Shown one piece after another: positions 25,453 through 34,413 of a stretch of 64,000 nt of DNA. The stretch is from the NCBI GenBank assembly GCA_959347425.1, contig OY365741.1, forward strand, positions 310,001 to 374,000, in the 5' to 3' direction. Each line of letters begins with the position of its first letter. The first letter of the stretch is position 1. The notes below the pieces were generated by a model. The model did no database searches and was not told the DNA's origin. It worked only from the letters and a program-made list of their open reading frames with translations. This DNA comes from an uncultured Amylibacter sp. GTDB taxonomy: Bacteria; Pseudomonadota; Alphaproteobacteria; Rhodobacterales; Rhodobacteraceae. Position numbers and translations under genes: made by a program.

Positions 25453-26034
25453 TTATTAGTTATTAGTGATTAGTGATTAGTGATTAGTTGTTAGTTATTA
25501 GTTATTAGTGATTAGTGATTAGTGATTAGTTGTTAGTTATTAGTTATTAGTGATTAGTGATTAGTGATTTTTTGCCACTTCTTGACTGGTCGGCATTTCG
25601 AAGAAATGACGAAGACCCGCAAGGGCTAAATAATTGCGAATGATTGGTTATTAGAAGTTAAGAGCAGAGGTTTTTTGTTGCGCCCTCACTTCGTTCGGTT
25701 GCCCACCCGCCCACCCCTCCTGCGGAGAGCTGGACGGGTGATTTTTGGCTAAAGCCTGTCGTTGTATCTAGGCACAGCCTAAATAAATTTAGAACAGACC
25801 TATCACCAATTCCCAAGTATTCTTTGCAAATAATCCACTCTCTCGTCTTGTTATTCCAGATAGTAAATTTATAGAGACATTATCTTCTTGTAACCAAAGG
25901 CTTTTGTGTATGGGCTTTTGCGAAGGCAAAAGCTCTATATGCACAAAAGCCACCACTAATAACTAACAACTAATCACTAACCACTAACCACTAATCACTA
26001 ATCACTACCCCCTAATCACTAATCACTAATCACT
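25451..26034 (+). repeat. Array-bounded intergenic element, copy G (tsf-mtnP)
   Basis: A long left array (25451-25568) with a higher-order pattern: two TTAGTTATTAG units followed by three TTAGTGA units, repeated about three times. The right array (25955-26034) holds the reverse complements in the same two types. Interior: GACGAAGACCCGCAAGGGC, AGAGGTTTTTTGTTGCGCC...CCTCCTGCGGAGAGC, the core (25779-25890), tail GGCTTTTGTGTATGGGCTTTTGCGAAGGCAAAAGC...GCACAAAAGCC. The right array writes the C-terminus of mtnP. Confidence 0.88.
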
Positions 26035-26919
26035 AAACAAAACCCGCCCCGCAACCGCATCCAGCTTTGCCACCACCGCCTCATCGCGAGCCTCTGGTGC
26101 GGTGATAATCGCATACTCCAACGCGCGATCACACCCGCATTCGCAAACCCCACGCGCACCACCCAATTCATCAGGCAACCCCGCCACCAGTTTTTTCCCA
26201 GCCGCCACATTGCCCATTAAAACCGCGATAATCTTAGTAATATCCACCTCGCCATGGTCGGGATGCCAGCTATCATAATCCGTCACCATAGCCATTGACG
26301 CATAGCACATTTCTGCCTCCCGCGCCAAAGCCGCCTCTGGCATGTTCGTCATGCCAATCACATCGGCACCCCAAACCTCACGATACATCCTGCTCTCTGC
26401 CAGGGTAGAAAATTGCGGCCCCTCCATTGCCAAATAAACCCCGCCATTATGCACGCGAATTCCCGCCGCACCAGCCGCGGCAAAACACGCCGAGCCCAAC
26501 CGCGCACAGGTAGGATGCGCCATGCTGACATGCACCACACACCCTGCGCCAAAGAAACTCTTCTCACGCGCAACAGTGCGGTCAATATACTGATTTACCA
26601 CAACAAAATCACCGGGCGCGTATTCATCACGCAGCGAGCCACAGGCCGACAAGGACACCACATCCGTCACCCCCGCTCGTTTCAAAACATCGATATTCGC
26701 GCGATAGTTTATCGCCGAGGGGCTATGCACATGCCCACGTCCATGACGGGGCAGAAACACCAGCTTTATACCACCCAGCCAACCGACCATAATATCGTCC
26801 GAGGGCGCACCAAACGGGCTGTTCATCGCCAACCATTCCACCTGTTCCAACCCGTCCATATCGTACAAGCCACTGCCCCCGATAATACCGATAACTGGTT
26901 TTTTCTCTTTATCCGTCAT
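26026..26919 (-). CDS. mtnP: S-methyl-5'-thioadenosine phosphorylase
   Basis: 297 residues, usual for MTAP. Seen: GIIGGSGLYDMDGLEQ at the N-terminus, LPRHGRGH (phosphate site), HSPSAINYRANIDVLKRAGV, SLRDEYAPGDFVVVNQYIDRT, EGPQFSTLAESRMYR, VIGMTNMPEAALAREAEMCYASMAMVTDYDSWH. Known: the enzyme splits methylthioadenosine from polyamine synthesis into adenine and methylthioribose-1-phosphate in the cytoplasm. No other methionine salvage genes lie here. The last residues (FSD) and the stop fall in a TTTAGTGATTAG array of copy G. The gene is divergent from murI with a 123-base gap. Confidence 0.93.
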   Translation of the reverse strand: MTDKEKKPVIGIIGGSGLYDMDGLEQVEWLAMNSPFGAPSDDIMVGWLGGIKLVFLPRHGRGHVHSPSAINYRANIDVLKRAGVTDVVSLSACGSLRDEYAPGDFVVVNQYIDRTVAREKSFFGAGCVVHVSMAHPTCARLGSACFAAAGAAGIRVHNGGVYLAMEGPQFSTLAESRMYREVWGADVIGMTNMPEAALAREAEMCYASMAMVTDYDSWHPDHGEVDITKIIAVLMGNVAAGKKLVAGLPDELGGARGVCECGCDRALEYAIITAPEARDEAVVAKLDAVAGRVLFSD

Positions 26920-27042
26920 AATAACTCCCTTTTTTATAGGGCAGATTGATACTGCCCTTTCACTGCCCTTTTCACTTGCCTTTTAGCATAAGGCGGGGTA
27001 AAGTCAAATCCAAACAAACCCACACACAAAAGGACAACCACA

Positions 27043-27864
27043 ATGCCCATCGGTGTTTTTGATTCGGGTCTGGGTGGATTAACCATTTACCGCAGCCTCG
27101 CCCGCGCTCTGCCTAACTATGATTTCTGCTACCTTGGGGATAACGCTTGCGCCCCTTATGGCTTGCGAGATAATGACGATATAACGCGACTGACGCAGGC
27201 GGGCATGGAACGTCTCTGGCAAGCAGGGTGTGATTTGATTATCCTTGCGTGCAATACCGCCAGCGCGGTTGCCCTGCATGATTTGCAAACCGCAGGTCTG
27301 CCGAAAGGCAAACGGGTTTTAGGCGTATTCGTGCCGATGATAGAGGCAATAACCGCCCGCCCTTGGGGTGATAAATCCGCCCCCCGCCACGGTGATTTAC
27401 GCCAAGTCGCCCTGTTCGCCACCCCCGCAACCGTTGCCAGCCGCGCGTTTCAACGCGAATTATCCTTCCGCGCCTTGGGCGTTGATGTGGAGGCACAGCC
27501 TTGCGATGGATTGGTGGAAGCGATAGAAGCCCATGACATGCCCCTTGCAGGCGATTTGGTTCGCGCCCATATAACCGCTTTACAAAAGCGGATGCCTATG
27601 CCACAAGTGGCTGTGCTTGGATGCACGCATTATCCTCTGGTTCGCGAGATCTTTGAGGATGTGTTGGGTGCGAATGTGCAGGTTTATTCGCAGGAACAGT
27701 TATGTGCGCAGAGCTTGATTGACTATTTAAACCGCCACCCCGAATTCGTGGAAAACACGGAGGGCGGGGGCAAAACGACATTTTTAACCACGGGGGATGC
27801 GGGCAAAGTATCCCAAGGGGCAAGCCAGTTTTTGGATAGACCCGTGGTTTTTATACAGGCGTGA
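27043..27864 (+). CDS. murI: Glutamate racemase
   Basis: 273 residues, usual size. Seen: [11 protein letters not shown] with the catalytic Asp7, [11 protein letters not shown], the first catalytic Cys near 70 (ILACNTASA) and the second near 194 (VLGCTHYPL). Known: it makes D-glutamate for peptidoglycan from L-glutamate in the cytoplasm. AAAGGACAACCACA precedes the start; a TTGCCT...TAAAGT pair 17 bases apart (about 26977-27005) may be its promoter. The small lipoprotein gene downstream begins 13 bases after its stop. Confidence 0.93.
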   Translation: MPIGVFDSGLGGLTIYRSLARALPNYDFCYLGDNACAPYGLRDNDDITRLTQAGMERLWQAGCDLIILACNTASAVALHDLQTAGLPKGKRVLGVFVPMIEAITARPWGDKSAPRHGDLRQVALFATPATVASRAFQRELSFRALGVDVEAQPCDGLVEAIEAHDMPLAGDLVRAHITALQKRMPMPQVAVLGCTHYPLVREIFEDVLGANVQVYSQEQLCAQSLIDYLNRHPEFVENTEGGGKTTFLTTGDAGKVSQGASQFLDRPVVFIQA

Positions 27865-27877
27865 AAGGGGTTTCGTG

Positions 27878-28720
27878 GTGAATAAGATTGTTTTGACTAG
27901 CACGATTTTGATGAGCTTGCCTGCCTGTGGCAACGGGGCTTCCCTATTAAAGCGGGGCGGTGATAATACCGCTTGCCCGAATCCCGATAGAGTCTGCTAT
28001 ACCGATTGGGTGGATGGTTTTGCTAACACGCCCGATAGCGACCGCAAAAATGAATTTCTGCAAGGGACAGAGGACGGGCTGGATAATGGCGATATTACGG
28101 AGGCTATCAATACCATCACAATCCCTGCCGTAACTATTCGTGGTATTCAAATAACGCCTCCAATGAGTATGGAAACCAAAACGCCCGTTATTATCGAATC
28201 CCTAACCTTTTTCTCTGCCACGCATGACGGGGTGGATTTAGACGGCGACCCTACGGACGGTGTCGCTTATTTTTATGGAAGCCCTGTGGCGGACGAACAC
28301 TATTACTACGCGGGGGTTTTATCTGGCACAAATCTGGGCGCACCTGTTAGTCAAGACTTGCCCGTGGCAAATTGGCAAGGACAGATTGGGTGGAGCGCAC
28401 CTGTGCGCAATAATAACACTTTACCGACAGAGCCTATGGACTTTACCCTTAACATTAATTTTGCCGATAGCACGATTAACGGGCAGGTTGATCTTGCCAA
28501 TAGCCTCGCGTTTGTTGTAAATGGCAGTTTCACCCCACGCGGACTCATAACAGGAACAACCTCTTACGATAACAACGGCAATGACAACGACGGAACGCTA
28601 CGCGGTTTGATTGGCGAACAGGGCGCGGTTGCCGCGTTTATCAGCGATGAAAACGCAAACACGGGATATTCTGGCGGGTTTGTCGTTTGCGCCCAAATCC
28701 CATGCCTAACGGATGAATAA
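27878..28720 (+). CDS. Small lipoprotein, single-domain relative of the 1722-residue lipoprotein
   Basis: 280 residues from the GTG at 27878, chosen because GAAAGGGG lies 7 bases upstream and it leaves a short lipoprotein signal ([17 protein letters not shown], lipid Cys at 17); a longer frame from 27797 overlaps murI. Seen: [24 protein letters not shown] near the middle, the [15 protein letters not shown] strand, and near the end [20 protein letters not shown] and GYSGGFVV. The same landmarks occur six times in the large lipoprotein at 38329-43497, so they are one family. The Gly-rich end (GLIG..GAV.AF...GGF) recalls the beta-barrel lobes of transferrin-binding-protein-like lipoproteins; that fold is inference. 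Likely outer-membrane or surface located. It is joined to argC by an 11-base gap, but no functional link is obvious. Confidence 0.75.
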   Translation: MNKIVLTSTILMSLPACGNGASLLKRGGDNTACPNPDRVCYTDWVDGFANTPDSDRKNEFLQGTEDGLDNGDITEAINTITIPAVTIRGIQITPPMSMETKTPVIIESLTFFSATHDGVDLDGDPTDGVAYFYGSPVADEHYYYAGVLSGTNLGAPVSQDLPVANWQGQIGWSAPVRNNNTLPTEPMDFTLNINFADSTINGQVDLANSLAFVVNGSFTPRGLITGTTSYDNNGNDNDGTLRGLIGEQGAVAAFISDENANTGYSGGFVVCAQIPCLTDE

Positions 28721-28731
28721 AGGAACACACT

Positions 28732-29766
28732 ATGACAAAGACACATAAAATCGCTATCCTCGGCGCGTCTGGCTATACGGGGGCAGAGCTGGTTCGCATC
28801 ATCGCAACCCATCCGTTTATGCAGATTACGGCGTTAAGTGCAGAGCGCAAGGCGGGGCAAGCTATGTCCGCCGTGTTCCCCCATTTGCGCCATTTACCCC
28901 TGCCTGACTTGGTGAAAATCGACCAGATTGACTTCACCGATATTGATATTTGTTTTTGCGCCCTGCCCCATAAAACCAGCCAGAAAGTCATCGCGTCCCT
29001 GCCCAATACCCTTAAAATAGTGGATTTATCGGCGGATTTTCGCCTGAGGAATGTGGGCGACTACGCCCATTGGTACGGCCAGCCCCACTGCGCCCCCGAT
29101 TTGCAGAAAACGGCGGTTTATGGGTTGACCGAATTCTACCGCGATGCGATTAAAACCGCGCGATTGGTCGCCTGTACGGGGTGCAATGCCGCCACGGGGC
29201 AGTTTGCCTTGCGTCCGTTAATCGCCGCGGGGATTATTGATTTGGACTCCATCATTATTGATTTGAAAACAGGGGTGAGCGGGGCTGGTCGCGGCGCGGC
29301 AGAGCACCTTTTACATGCCGAATTGTCCGAAGGAGCGCATTCTTACGCGGTCGGTGGGACTCACCGTCATTTGGCGGAGTTTGACCAAGAGTTTTCCGCC
29401 ATAGCAGGGCGGGAGGTTCGTGTGCAATTCTGCCCGACTCTGTTGCCCGCGAATCGCGGAATTATCGCCAATGTTTGGGTGCGCGGGGATGCGCGGGCGG
29501 TTTATGATTGCCTTGCAAAGGCGTATATTAACGAGCCGTTTTTGGTGATGTTGCCCTTTGGGGACGCGCCCAGTACGCGCCATGTGCGGGGGTCTAACTA
29601 CTGCCACATAGGGGTTTGCGGGGATAGAGCCGACGGGCGGGCAACCGTGATGGTCGCACTGGATAATTTAACGAAAGGCTCTTCGGGGCAGGCCGTGCAG
29701 AACGCGAATTTAATGCTTGGTTTGGATGAAACCACGGGGCTGGATTTCGCGCCCGTATTTCCGTGA
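28732..29766 (+). CDS. argC: N-acetyl-gamma-glutamyl-phosphate reductase
   Basis: 344 residues, the usual type 1 size. Seen: NADP-binding [10 protein letters not shown] at residues 11-20, the dimer and active-site region [12 protein letters not shown] with the catalytic Cys near 151, GVSGAGRGA, and [11 protein letters not shown] with the catalytic His. Known: third step of arginine synthesis, reduction of N-acetylglutamyl phosphate to the semialdehyde in the cytoplasm. The usual active-site string GCYPT is GCNAAT here, a mild departure. ccmE follows by 14 bases; no other arg gene is in view. AAAGGAACAC gives the ribosome binding site. Confidence 0.94.
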   Translation: MTKTHKIAILGASGYTGAELVRIIATHPFMQITALSAERKAGQAMSAVFPHLRHLPLPDLVKIDQIDFTDIDICFCALPHKTSQKVIASLPNTLKIVDLSADFRLRNVGDYAHWYGQPHCAPDLQKTAVYGLTEFYRDAIKTARLVACTGCNAATGQFALRPLIAAGIIDLDSIIIDLKTGVSGAGRGAAEHLLHAELSEGAHSYAVGGTHRHLAEFDQEFSAIAGREVRVQFCPTLLPANRGIIANVWVRGDARAVYDCLAKAYINEPFLVMLPFGDAPSTRHVRGSNYCHIGVCGDRADGRATVMVALDNLTKGSSGQAVQNANLMLGLDETTGLDFAPVFP

Positions 29767-29780
29767 TTTTTGGCGTATAA

Positions 29781-30227
29781 ATGTCTGTTGGATTGAAAAA
29801 ACGCCGCCGCGTGCAGATGGTTTTAATCGGCTTTGCCATGATTATTATGTCGGCTGGTTTGATTATTTATGCCTTGGGCGAGGATAGTATTTCGTATTTT
29901 CGCAGTCCCACGCAGGTGCAGGACTCCTCGCCCAAAGACGGTGTGGTATTTCGTTTGGGCGGGCTGGTTTTGACGGGTAGCTTGCGCCAAAACGGCGACA
30001 ATCATGCCTTTACCATTACCGATTCAAACGCGGATATTTCCGTTATTTATCAAGGACTTCTGCCCGATATATTCCGCGAGGGGCAAGGGGTGATAGCCCT
30101 TGGGCGTATGCAAGACAACCAGTTTATCGCGCAAGAAATCCTTGCCAAACACGATGAAACTTACATGCCGAAAGAGGTGATAGACGCACTGAAAGCTCAA
30201 GGGGTTTATCAGCCCCCCAATAAATAA
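29781..30227 (+). CDS. ccmE: Cytochrome c maturation chaperone CcmE
   Basis: 148 residues, typical. Seen: a positive N-terminus (KKRRRVQ), one membrane helix (about residues 12-32), then a periplasmic OB-fold domain ending with the haem site HDETYMP, His near 124 and Tyr near 128. Known: CcmE binds haem covalently through the His and hands it to the CcmFH ligase in System I cytochrome c biogenesis. The other ccm genes are not in the window. It follows argC by 14 bases. Confidence 0.93.
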   Translation: MSVGLKKRRRVQMVLIGFAMIIMSAGLIIYALGEDSISYFRSPTQVQDSSPKDGVVFRLGGLVLTGSLRQNGDNHAFTITDSNADISVIYQGLLPDIFREGQGVIALGRMQDNQFIAQEILAKHDETYMPKEVIDALKAQGVYQPPNK

Positions 30228-30321
30228 AACACCCCCACAGAAAACACCACCGAACGCCCCATATTCATTTTATTAGAGGTTTGCCCACAGTATCGCCCCC
30301 TTTGAAACAAAGGGAAAAGCC

Positions 30322-30951
30322 ATGCCAAAACCTCACAAACCCCAAACAATCGACAAAATCGCCCGCGATATTCTGCGCCGAGAAGGCGGCTATGTCAATG
30401 ACCCAGATGATTTGGGCGGGGCGACAAAATACGGAGTAACCCTTGAAACTATGCGCCGTTTGGGGCTGGATGTCAATCAGGACGGGCAGGTGACGCAGGC
30501 GGATGTGAAATTACTGACCCGCAAACAGGCGGTGCAAATTTTCAAAGACCATTATTTTTATCGCCCGCGATTAGACCGCCTGCCCGCGCCGTTGCAACCC
30601 GCCGTCTTTGATATGCAGGTGAATTCGGGCAGTAACGCCATTAAAATCCTGCAAAACCTGCTGAATGACGCGCAGTTTGATTTGATAGTGGATGGGATTT
30701 TGGGGGCGCATAGCCTGTCTGCTGCCGCTCGGTTTTGCGCCCGTGCGCCCGATTACGCGGTGGATGCTTACGGGATAGCTCGGCGGAATTATTACTATGC
30801 TTTGGGCGATCGGCGGGCGGCCTCGCGTAAATATATCGTCAATCGCCGTGGTGGGAAAGGCGGCTGGATTCGCCGTGCCGAGGATTTTATCAGCAGGCCG
30901 TTTCATCTGTCCCTGCGCGACCATCGTGAGAGGACCGCACAATGGGATTAA
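30322..30951 (+). CDS. Phage-type N-acetylmuramidase (GH108), holin-associated endolysin
   Basis: 209 residues. Seen: residues about 12-105 carry the GH108 signature with the catalytic Glu near 21 (LRREGGYVNDPDDLGGATKYGVT); the C-terminal half holds a peptidoglycan-binding module of the PG_binding_3 type (LIVDGILGAHSLSAA). There is no signal peptide, so export depends on the holin. The holin gene overlaps its end by 10 bases. Known: Rhodobacter capsulatus and relatives release gene transfer agent particles using an endolysin-holin pair of this make-up, kept apart from the structural cluster. No capsid, tail or terminase genes are present here. Start supported by AAAGGGAAAAGCC. Confidence 0.87.
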   Translation: MPKPHKPQTIDKIARDILRREGGYVNDPDDLGGATKYGVTLETMRRLGLDVNQDGQVTQADVKLLTRKQAVQIFKDHYFYRPRLDRLPAPLQPAVFDMQVNSGSNAIKILQNLLNDAQFDLIVDGILGAHSLSAAARFCARAPDYAVDAYGIARRNYYYALGDRRAASRKYIVNRRGGKGGWIRRAEDFISRPFHLSLRDHRERTAQWD

Positions 30952-31463
30952 TCGCGACATTATTCGGGTTGGCAAAACCTCTGGGGCATATAGGCAAGGC
31001 TATTATAGGGCATAAGGCCGCCAAATCGGCACACGCCCACGCGCGGACTATGGGTGCGTTACAGCAATATGGGGCGGAATTTCAATCAGTAAGAGGCGGC
31101 TGGTTTGATAATTTTGTCAACGGATTAAACCGCCTGCCCCGCCCGTTTCTGGCGTTCGGCACGATGGGATTATTCGTTTATGCGATGGTTGATCCTGCTG
31201 GATTTGCCGCGCGAATGGCGGGCTTGGCGTTAGTGCCAGAGCCGTTGTGGTGGTTATTCGGCGCGGTTGTGTCGTTCTATTTCGGGGCGCGGGAGCTGCA
31301 TCATTTACGCGTGAAAAAGGGAGTTTTTGGCGGGGGTGGGAACGGCTTGGGGGGAGTTGCGCCGCGCAGCTCGCAGGATGGAAAGGATACGGTGTTTAAC
31401 GGAAAAACGCGGGCGGTTGGAGGGAATGCCGCGTTGGATGCATGGCATGATTCTAACGATTAA
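30942..31463 (+). CDS. Holin family protein (three-TM type)
   Basis: 173 residues. Seen: an amphipathic N-terminal region (about 1-65), then hydrophobic segments at about 68-84, 86-98 and 101-117, then a Lys/Gly-rich tail. Matches the HOLIN 3-TM family found next to GH108 muramidases in Rhodobacterales. Known: holins oligomerise in the inner membrane at a set time and let the endolysin reach the wall. It overlaps the endolysin gene by 10 bases, so translation is coupled. The last residues (DSND) and the stop are made by an AACGATT array, so the C-terminal end may be altered. Confidence 0.85.
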   Translation: MGLIATLFGLAKPLGHIGKAIIGHKAAKSAHAHARTMGALQQYGAEFQSVRGGWFDNFVNGLNRLPRPFLAFGTMGLFVYAMVDPAGFAARMAGLALVPEPLWWLFGAVVSFYFGARELHHLRVKKGVFGGGGNGLGGVAPRSSQDGKDTVFNGKTRAVGGNAALDAWHDSND

Positions 31464-32048
31464 CGATTAACGATTAACGATTAATTTTTAGCCCTTCGGG
31501 TCTTCGCCATCGCTTTGCGATGTCACCACGGGGTGCGCCCGCACCCTTGAGGCTAAAGCCTCTTCGGGGCGGGCGCACCCAAGCTTGTTATTTTAGGAAA
31601 GACCTTGCCAAACATAACCCATGCCCTTCTAAAAGCTGGTCGGCATTGCGTAGCAATGACGAAGACCCGCAAGGGCATTCAGCATTATTCTAGAGCAGTT
31701 CTATAATTCTAGGAAACGACCGCCCTGTTTCCTAATTTTAGCGGGCGTACCCGCAGGGGGGGCGGTCGCGCGCACCCTCACCCCCACGGGTGCGCGTCAG
31801 CTTATCGGTTGTACTGGGTCAGTGTATTTTAGAGTCGCTGGTGACGCAAATTCCTTTATACCTAACAACCAAGACGCACACCCTTCGGGTTCGCGCGACC
31901 CACGTGCCACCATGACCATCAGTTATTTTATTTACAACAGACTCGCCAAGCATAACCAAAGGCTTTTGTGTATGGGCTTTTTCGCAAGAAAAAGCTCTAT
32001 ATGCACAAAAGCCCCCACTAATCGTTAATCACTAATCGTTAATCGTTA
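31457..32048 (+). repeat. Composite array-bounded intergenic element, copy H
   Basis: Left array of AACGATT units (31457-31483) and right array of AATCGTTAATCACT units (32012-32048). Interior: GCCCTTCGGGTCTTCGCC and a GC-rich hairpin (GGTGCGCCCGCACCC...GGGCGGGCGCACCC, about 31530-31582), GCATTGCGTAGCAATGACGAAGACCCGCAAGGGC, the 235-base module 31683-31917, then the tail GGCTTTTGTGTATGGGC...GCACAAAAGCC at about 31959-32011. The AT-rich core itself is absent. No gene is called. Confidence 0.85.
31683..31917 (+). repeat. 235-bp module shared with 16121-16349
   Basis: Plus-strand match to the reverse complement of 16121-16349, starting CATTATTCTAGAGCAG and passing through CAGCTTATCGGTTGTACTGG and TTTTAGAGTCGCTGGTGACG. 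The hairpin GCGCACCC...GGGTGCGC is kept. Small indels shift reading frames between the two copies, arguing for a DNA or RNA role rather than a protein. Confidence 0.85.
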
Positions 32049-32051
32049 AAC

Positions 32052-32080
32052 TTGACTCCCCAACAACTCCCCCCTATACT
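32052..32080 (+). promoter_or_regulatory. Strong predicted promoter before the small membrane protein and truA
   Basis: TTGACT at 32052-32057, 17 bases, TATACT at 32075-32080, immediately after the right array of copy H. Transcription would begin near 32087, which supports the start at 32115 rather than at the TTG at 32052. Confidence 0.6.
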
Positions 32081-32114
32081 CCCCGCCATACCAACCCTTA
32101 CGAAAGCCCGCCCG

Positions 32115-32345
32115 ATGTTTAACCGCCCCCATATAGACAAAACTTTCCTTATCAAATGGGGCGCGTCCATCGCCCAAATCGGCGGCTATGCGCTGACGGG
32201 ATTCGGCATCACGCCGTATAACATTTATCTGTTTATTATCGGGCTGATTGGCTGGTTTATCGTTGGGCTTTTGTGGAATGATAAGGCGATTATCCTGATT
32301 CACCTGATAGCGTTTGGCGCACTGATTGCTGGCTCTGTGTCCTAA
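32115..32345 (+). CDS. Small inner-membrane protein upstream of truA
   Basis: 76 residues from the ATG at 32115 ([18 protein letters not shown]). Seen: two or three hydrophobic helices (about 13-31, 33-49, 57-75) and little else. The stop is one base before the truA ATG, so the two are cotranscribed. I recall similar small membrane proteins next to truA in Rhodobacterales, of unknown function, but cannot check. It could set up a membrane role unrelated to truA. The longer frame from 32052 would begin within the promoter. Confidence 0.7.
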   Translation: MFNRPHIDKTFLIKWGASIAQIGGYALTGFGITPYNIYLFIIGLIGWFIVGLLWNDKAIILIHLIAFGALIAGSVS

Positions 32346-32346
32346 A

Positions 32347-33114
32347 ATGGCGCGTTATGCTTTGAAAATAGAATACCATGGGGCTCGGTTTTTCGGCTGG
32401 CAGAGGCAGAAAACCCATCCCTCCGTGCAACAAACCGTCGAGGAAGCCTTGGCTAAAATAGAACCCGCCCCCGTGATAATAGAAGGCGCGGGGCGCACCG
32501 ACACAGGCGTGCATGCCTTGGGGCAGGTCGCCCATTGCGATTTGCAAAAGGACTGGACGAGCGCGAAATTATGCGCCGCCATGAACTATCATTTACGCCC
32601 ATATCGCGTTGTTATCAAGGCCGCCGCGCGGGTAGCGGACGACTTCCACGCACGGTTCAGCGCGATTGAACGGCGGTATATGTTTCGCCTGCTGACCGCG
32701 CGGATGCCCAGCGTGTTTGATGCGGGATTGGTTTGGCAAATACCGCATGCTCTGGACGCAGAAGCGATGCAATTGGGGGCGAATCACCTGCTTGGGTCGC
32801 ACGATTTTACCACGTTTCGCTCTGCCATGTGCCAAGCGGGCAGTGCGGTGAAAACGCTGGATAAGCTGGATATTTCGGTTATGCCGAGGGCGGAGGGCGC
32901 GGTGGAATATCGGTTTGACGTGCGGGCGCGGAGCTTTCTGCATCATCAAGTGCGCAGTTTTGTTGGGACTTTGGCGCGGGTTGGCGAAGGTGCGTGGTCG
33001 CCTGACCGCGTGAAAACGGCGTTGGAAGCCTGCGACCGCGCCCAATGCGGACCTGTTTGCCCGCCCCAAGGGTTGTATCTGGCAGAGGTTTGTTATGGGG
33101 AAGAGGTTTTTTAG
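32347..33114 (+). CDS. truA: tRNA pseudouridine(38-40) synthase TruA
   Basis: 255 residues from the ATG at 32347 ([21 protein letters not shown]). Seen: the catalytic Asp near 52 in [18 protein letters not shown], the RNA-contact stretch [15 protein letters not shown] and [13 protein letters not shown]. Known: TruA changes uridines 38, 39 and 40 in the anticodon arm of many tRNAs. It starts one base after the small membrane protein stop. Its stop (TTTTTAG) is followed by a short AACGATT array. Confidence 0.94.
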   Translation: MARYALKIEYHGARFFGWQRQKTHPSVQQTVEEALAKIEPAPVIIEGAGRTDTGVHALGQVAHCDLQKDWTSAKLCAAMNYHLRPYRVVIKAAARVADDFHARFSAIERRYMFRLLTARMPSVFDAGLVWQIPHALDAEAMQLGANHLLGSHDFTTFRSAMCQAGSAVKTLDKLDISVMPRAEGAVEYRFDVRARSFLHHQVRSFVGTLARVGEGAWSPDRVKTALEACDRAQCGPVCPPQGLYLAEVCYGEEVF

Positions 33115-33155
33115 CGATTAACGATTAATGATTAACGATTCACCACTAATAACTA
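33113..33155. repeat. Mini array pair between truA and dacC
   Basis: GATTAACGATTAATG units followed directly by CACTAATAACTA in the opposite sense. It resembles a core-less element: left-type and right-type arrays meeting with no interior, as expected after loss of the middle. The two halves are not of the same type. Confidence 0.6.
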
Positions 33156-33185
33156 TTTACAATCCCCTCCATTTTACGCTATCCT
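33156..33185 (+). promoter_or_regulatory. Predicted promoter for dacC-tmk
   Basis: TTTACA at 33156-33161, 18 bases, TATCCT at 33180-33185, 44 bases before the dacC start. Modest match. Confidence 0.4.
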
Positions 33186-33229
33186 AGCAAAATTAACCAC
33201 AAACCCACCACAAACCCAAACATACCAAA

Positions 33230-34408
33230 ATGACCCTGCCACACCCCCTCCCCCCCATCATCGCATTCTGCCTGTTAGTCTTAACCGCAACCATAACCAC
33301 GACCACCGCCTCCGCCCAACCCTTTGAAACACAAGCAAAATTCGCGCTTATCATCGACCAAACCCACAACACCGTCCTGTTTGAAAAGGACGCGGACACA
33401 CCCTTCCCCCCCGCCTCCATGTCCAAACTGATGACACTAAACATGCTGTTCGAAGCCCTGCGCGACGGCCGCGTCACGCTCGACACGGAATTCACCGTAT
33501 CCGAACGCGCCCACGCCATCGGTGGCTCGACCATGTTTCTGCGCCACACCGAACGGGTTGCCATAAAAAACCTAATCCCCGGCATTATCGTGCAATCGGG
33601 CAACGACGCTTGCATCACCGTGGCAGAGGGCTTGGCGGGGTCCGAGGACGCTTTCGCCCGCCAGATGACCGCCCGCGCAGCCGAGCTTGGCATGACGCAA
33701 TCGGTTTTCACCAATTCCACGGGCTGGCCTGCCCCAAACCACCGCATGAGTGCGCGGGATTTGGCCTTCATAGCCCAACGTTTGATGACAGAATTCCCCG
33801 AATTCTACCCGTATTTTGCGCAAACCGAATTCACTTGGGACAATATCACACAGGCGAATCGCAACCCTCTTTTATCGCTAGGCATCGGCGCGGATGGGTT
33901 GAAAACGGGCTATACGGAGGAGTCGGGATACAGTTTGACAGGTGCGGCTAAGGCGGGCAATCGGCGGATTGTGTTTGTCGTATCGGGGATGGAATCGAAA
34001 GCCGAGCGCGCCCGCGAATCCGAACGAGTCGCCAGTTGGGCTGTGCAGAATTTCCGTGAAAAGCAAATCCTTGCTGGCGGGGAGGTTCTTGGCACGGCGG
34101 ATGTTTGGCTGGGGGCGGTTGATTCCGTGGGGCTTTATACGCGCGATGCGATTACCGTTCTTCTGCCCGTGGCAGGGGGCAAATCTTTACAGGCAGAGGT
34201 GCAATTTACTAACCCAATCCCCGCACCGATTGAAAAAGATGCGCCCGTAGGGACGCTGATTGTGTCGGCTTACGGTGGGGAGCGCAGCTATCCTTTATAC
34301 GCGCAAACGGCGGTGGAGCAGTCTGGCACGATACGCGCGACTTGGCAGAAACTGCGGATTCTTGGGGCGCGGATGTTGGGGCAGGATTTGTATTCGGTCG
34401 GGGAATAG
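33230..34408 (+). CDS. dacC: D-alanyl-D-alanine carboxypeptidase (PBP5/6 type)
   Basis: 392 residues. Seen: signal peptide (residues 1-29, TASAQ), the SxxK motif near 63-66 (PASMSKL), the SGN motif (IVQSGNDA), and KTG (GLKTGYTEESGY), in the right order for the serine peptidase S11 family, then the C-terminal beta domain. Known: it trims the terminal D-Ala from pentapeptides in the periplasm and limits cross-linking. The end of the protein should be amphipathic and anchors it to the membrane. tmk follows by 5 bases. The gene name is by family only; the dacA/C/D choice is arbitrary. Confidence 0.9.
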   Translation: MTLPHPLPPIIAFCLLVLTATITTTTASAQPFETQAKFALIIDQTHNTVLFEKDADTPFPPASMSKLMTLNMLFEALRDGRVTLDTEFTVSERAHAIGGSTMFLRHTERVAIKNLIPGIIVQSGNDACITVAEGLAGSEDAFARQMTARAAELGMTQSVFTNSTGWPAPNHRMSARDLAFIAQRLMTEFPEFYPYFAQTEFTWDNITQANRNPLLSLGIGADGLKTGYTEESGYSLTGAAKAGNRRIVFVVSGMESKAERARESERVASWAVQNFREKQILAGGEVLGTADVWLGAVDSVGLYTRDAITVLLPVAGGKSLQAEVQFTNPIPAPIEKDAPVGTLIVSAYGGERSYPLYAQTAVEQSGTIRATWQKLRILGARMLGQDLYSVGE

Positions 34409-34413
34409 CGGTT

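Noticed and set aside
31464..32051. Prophage remnant extending from the endolysin-holin pair
   Set aside because: No capsid, tail, terminase, integrase or att-like repeats are seen on either side; only the repeat element follows.
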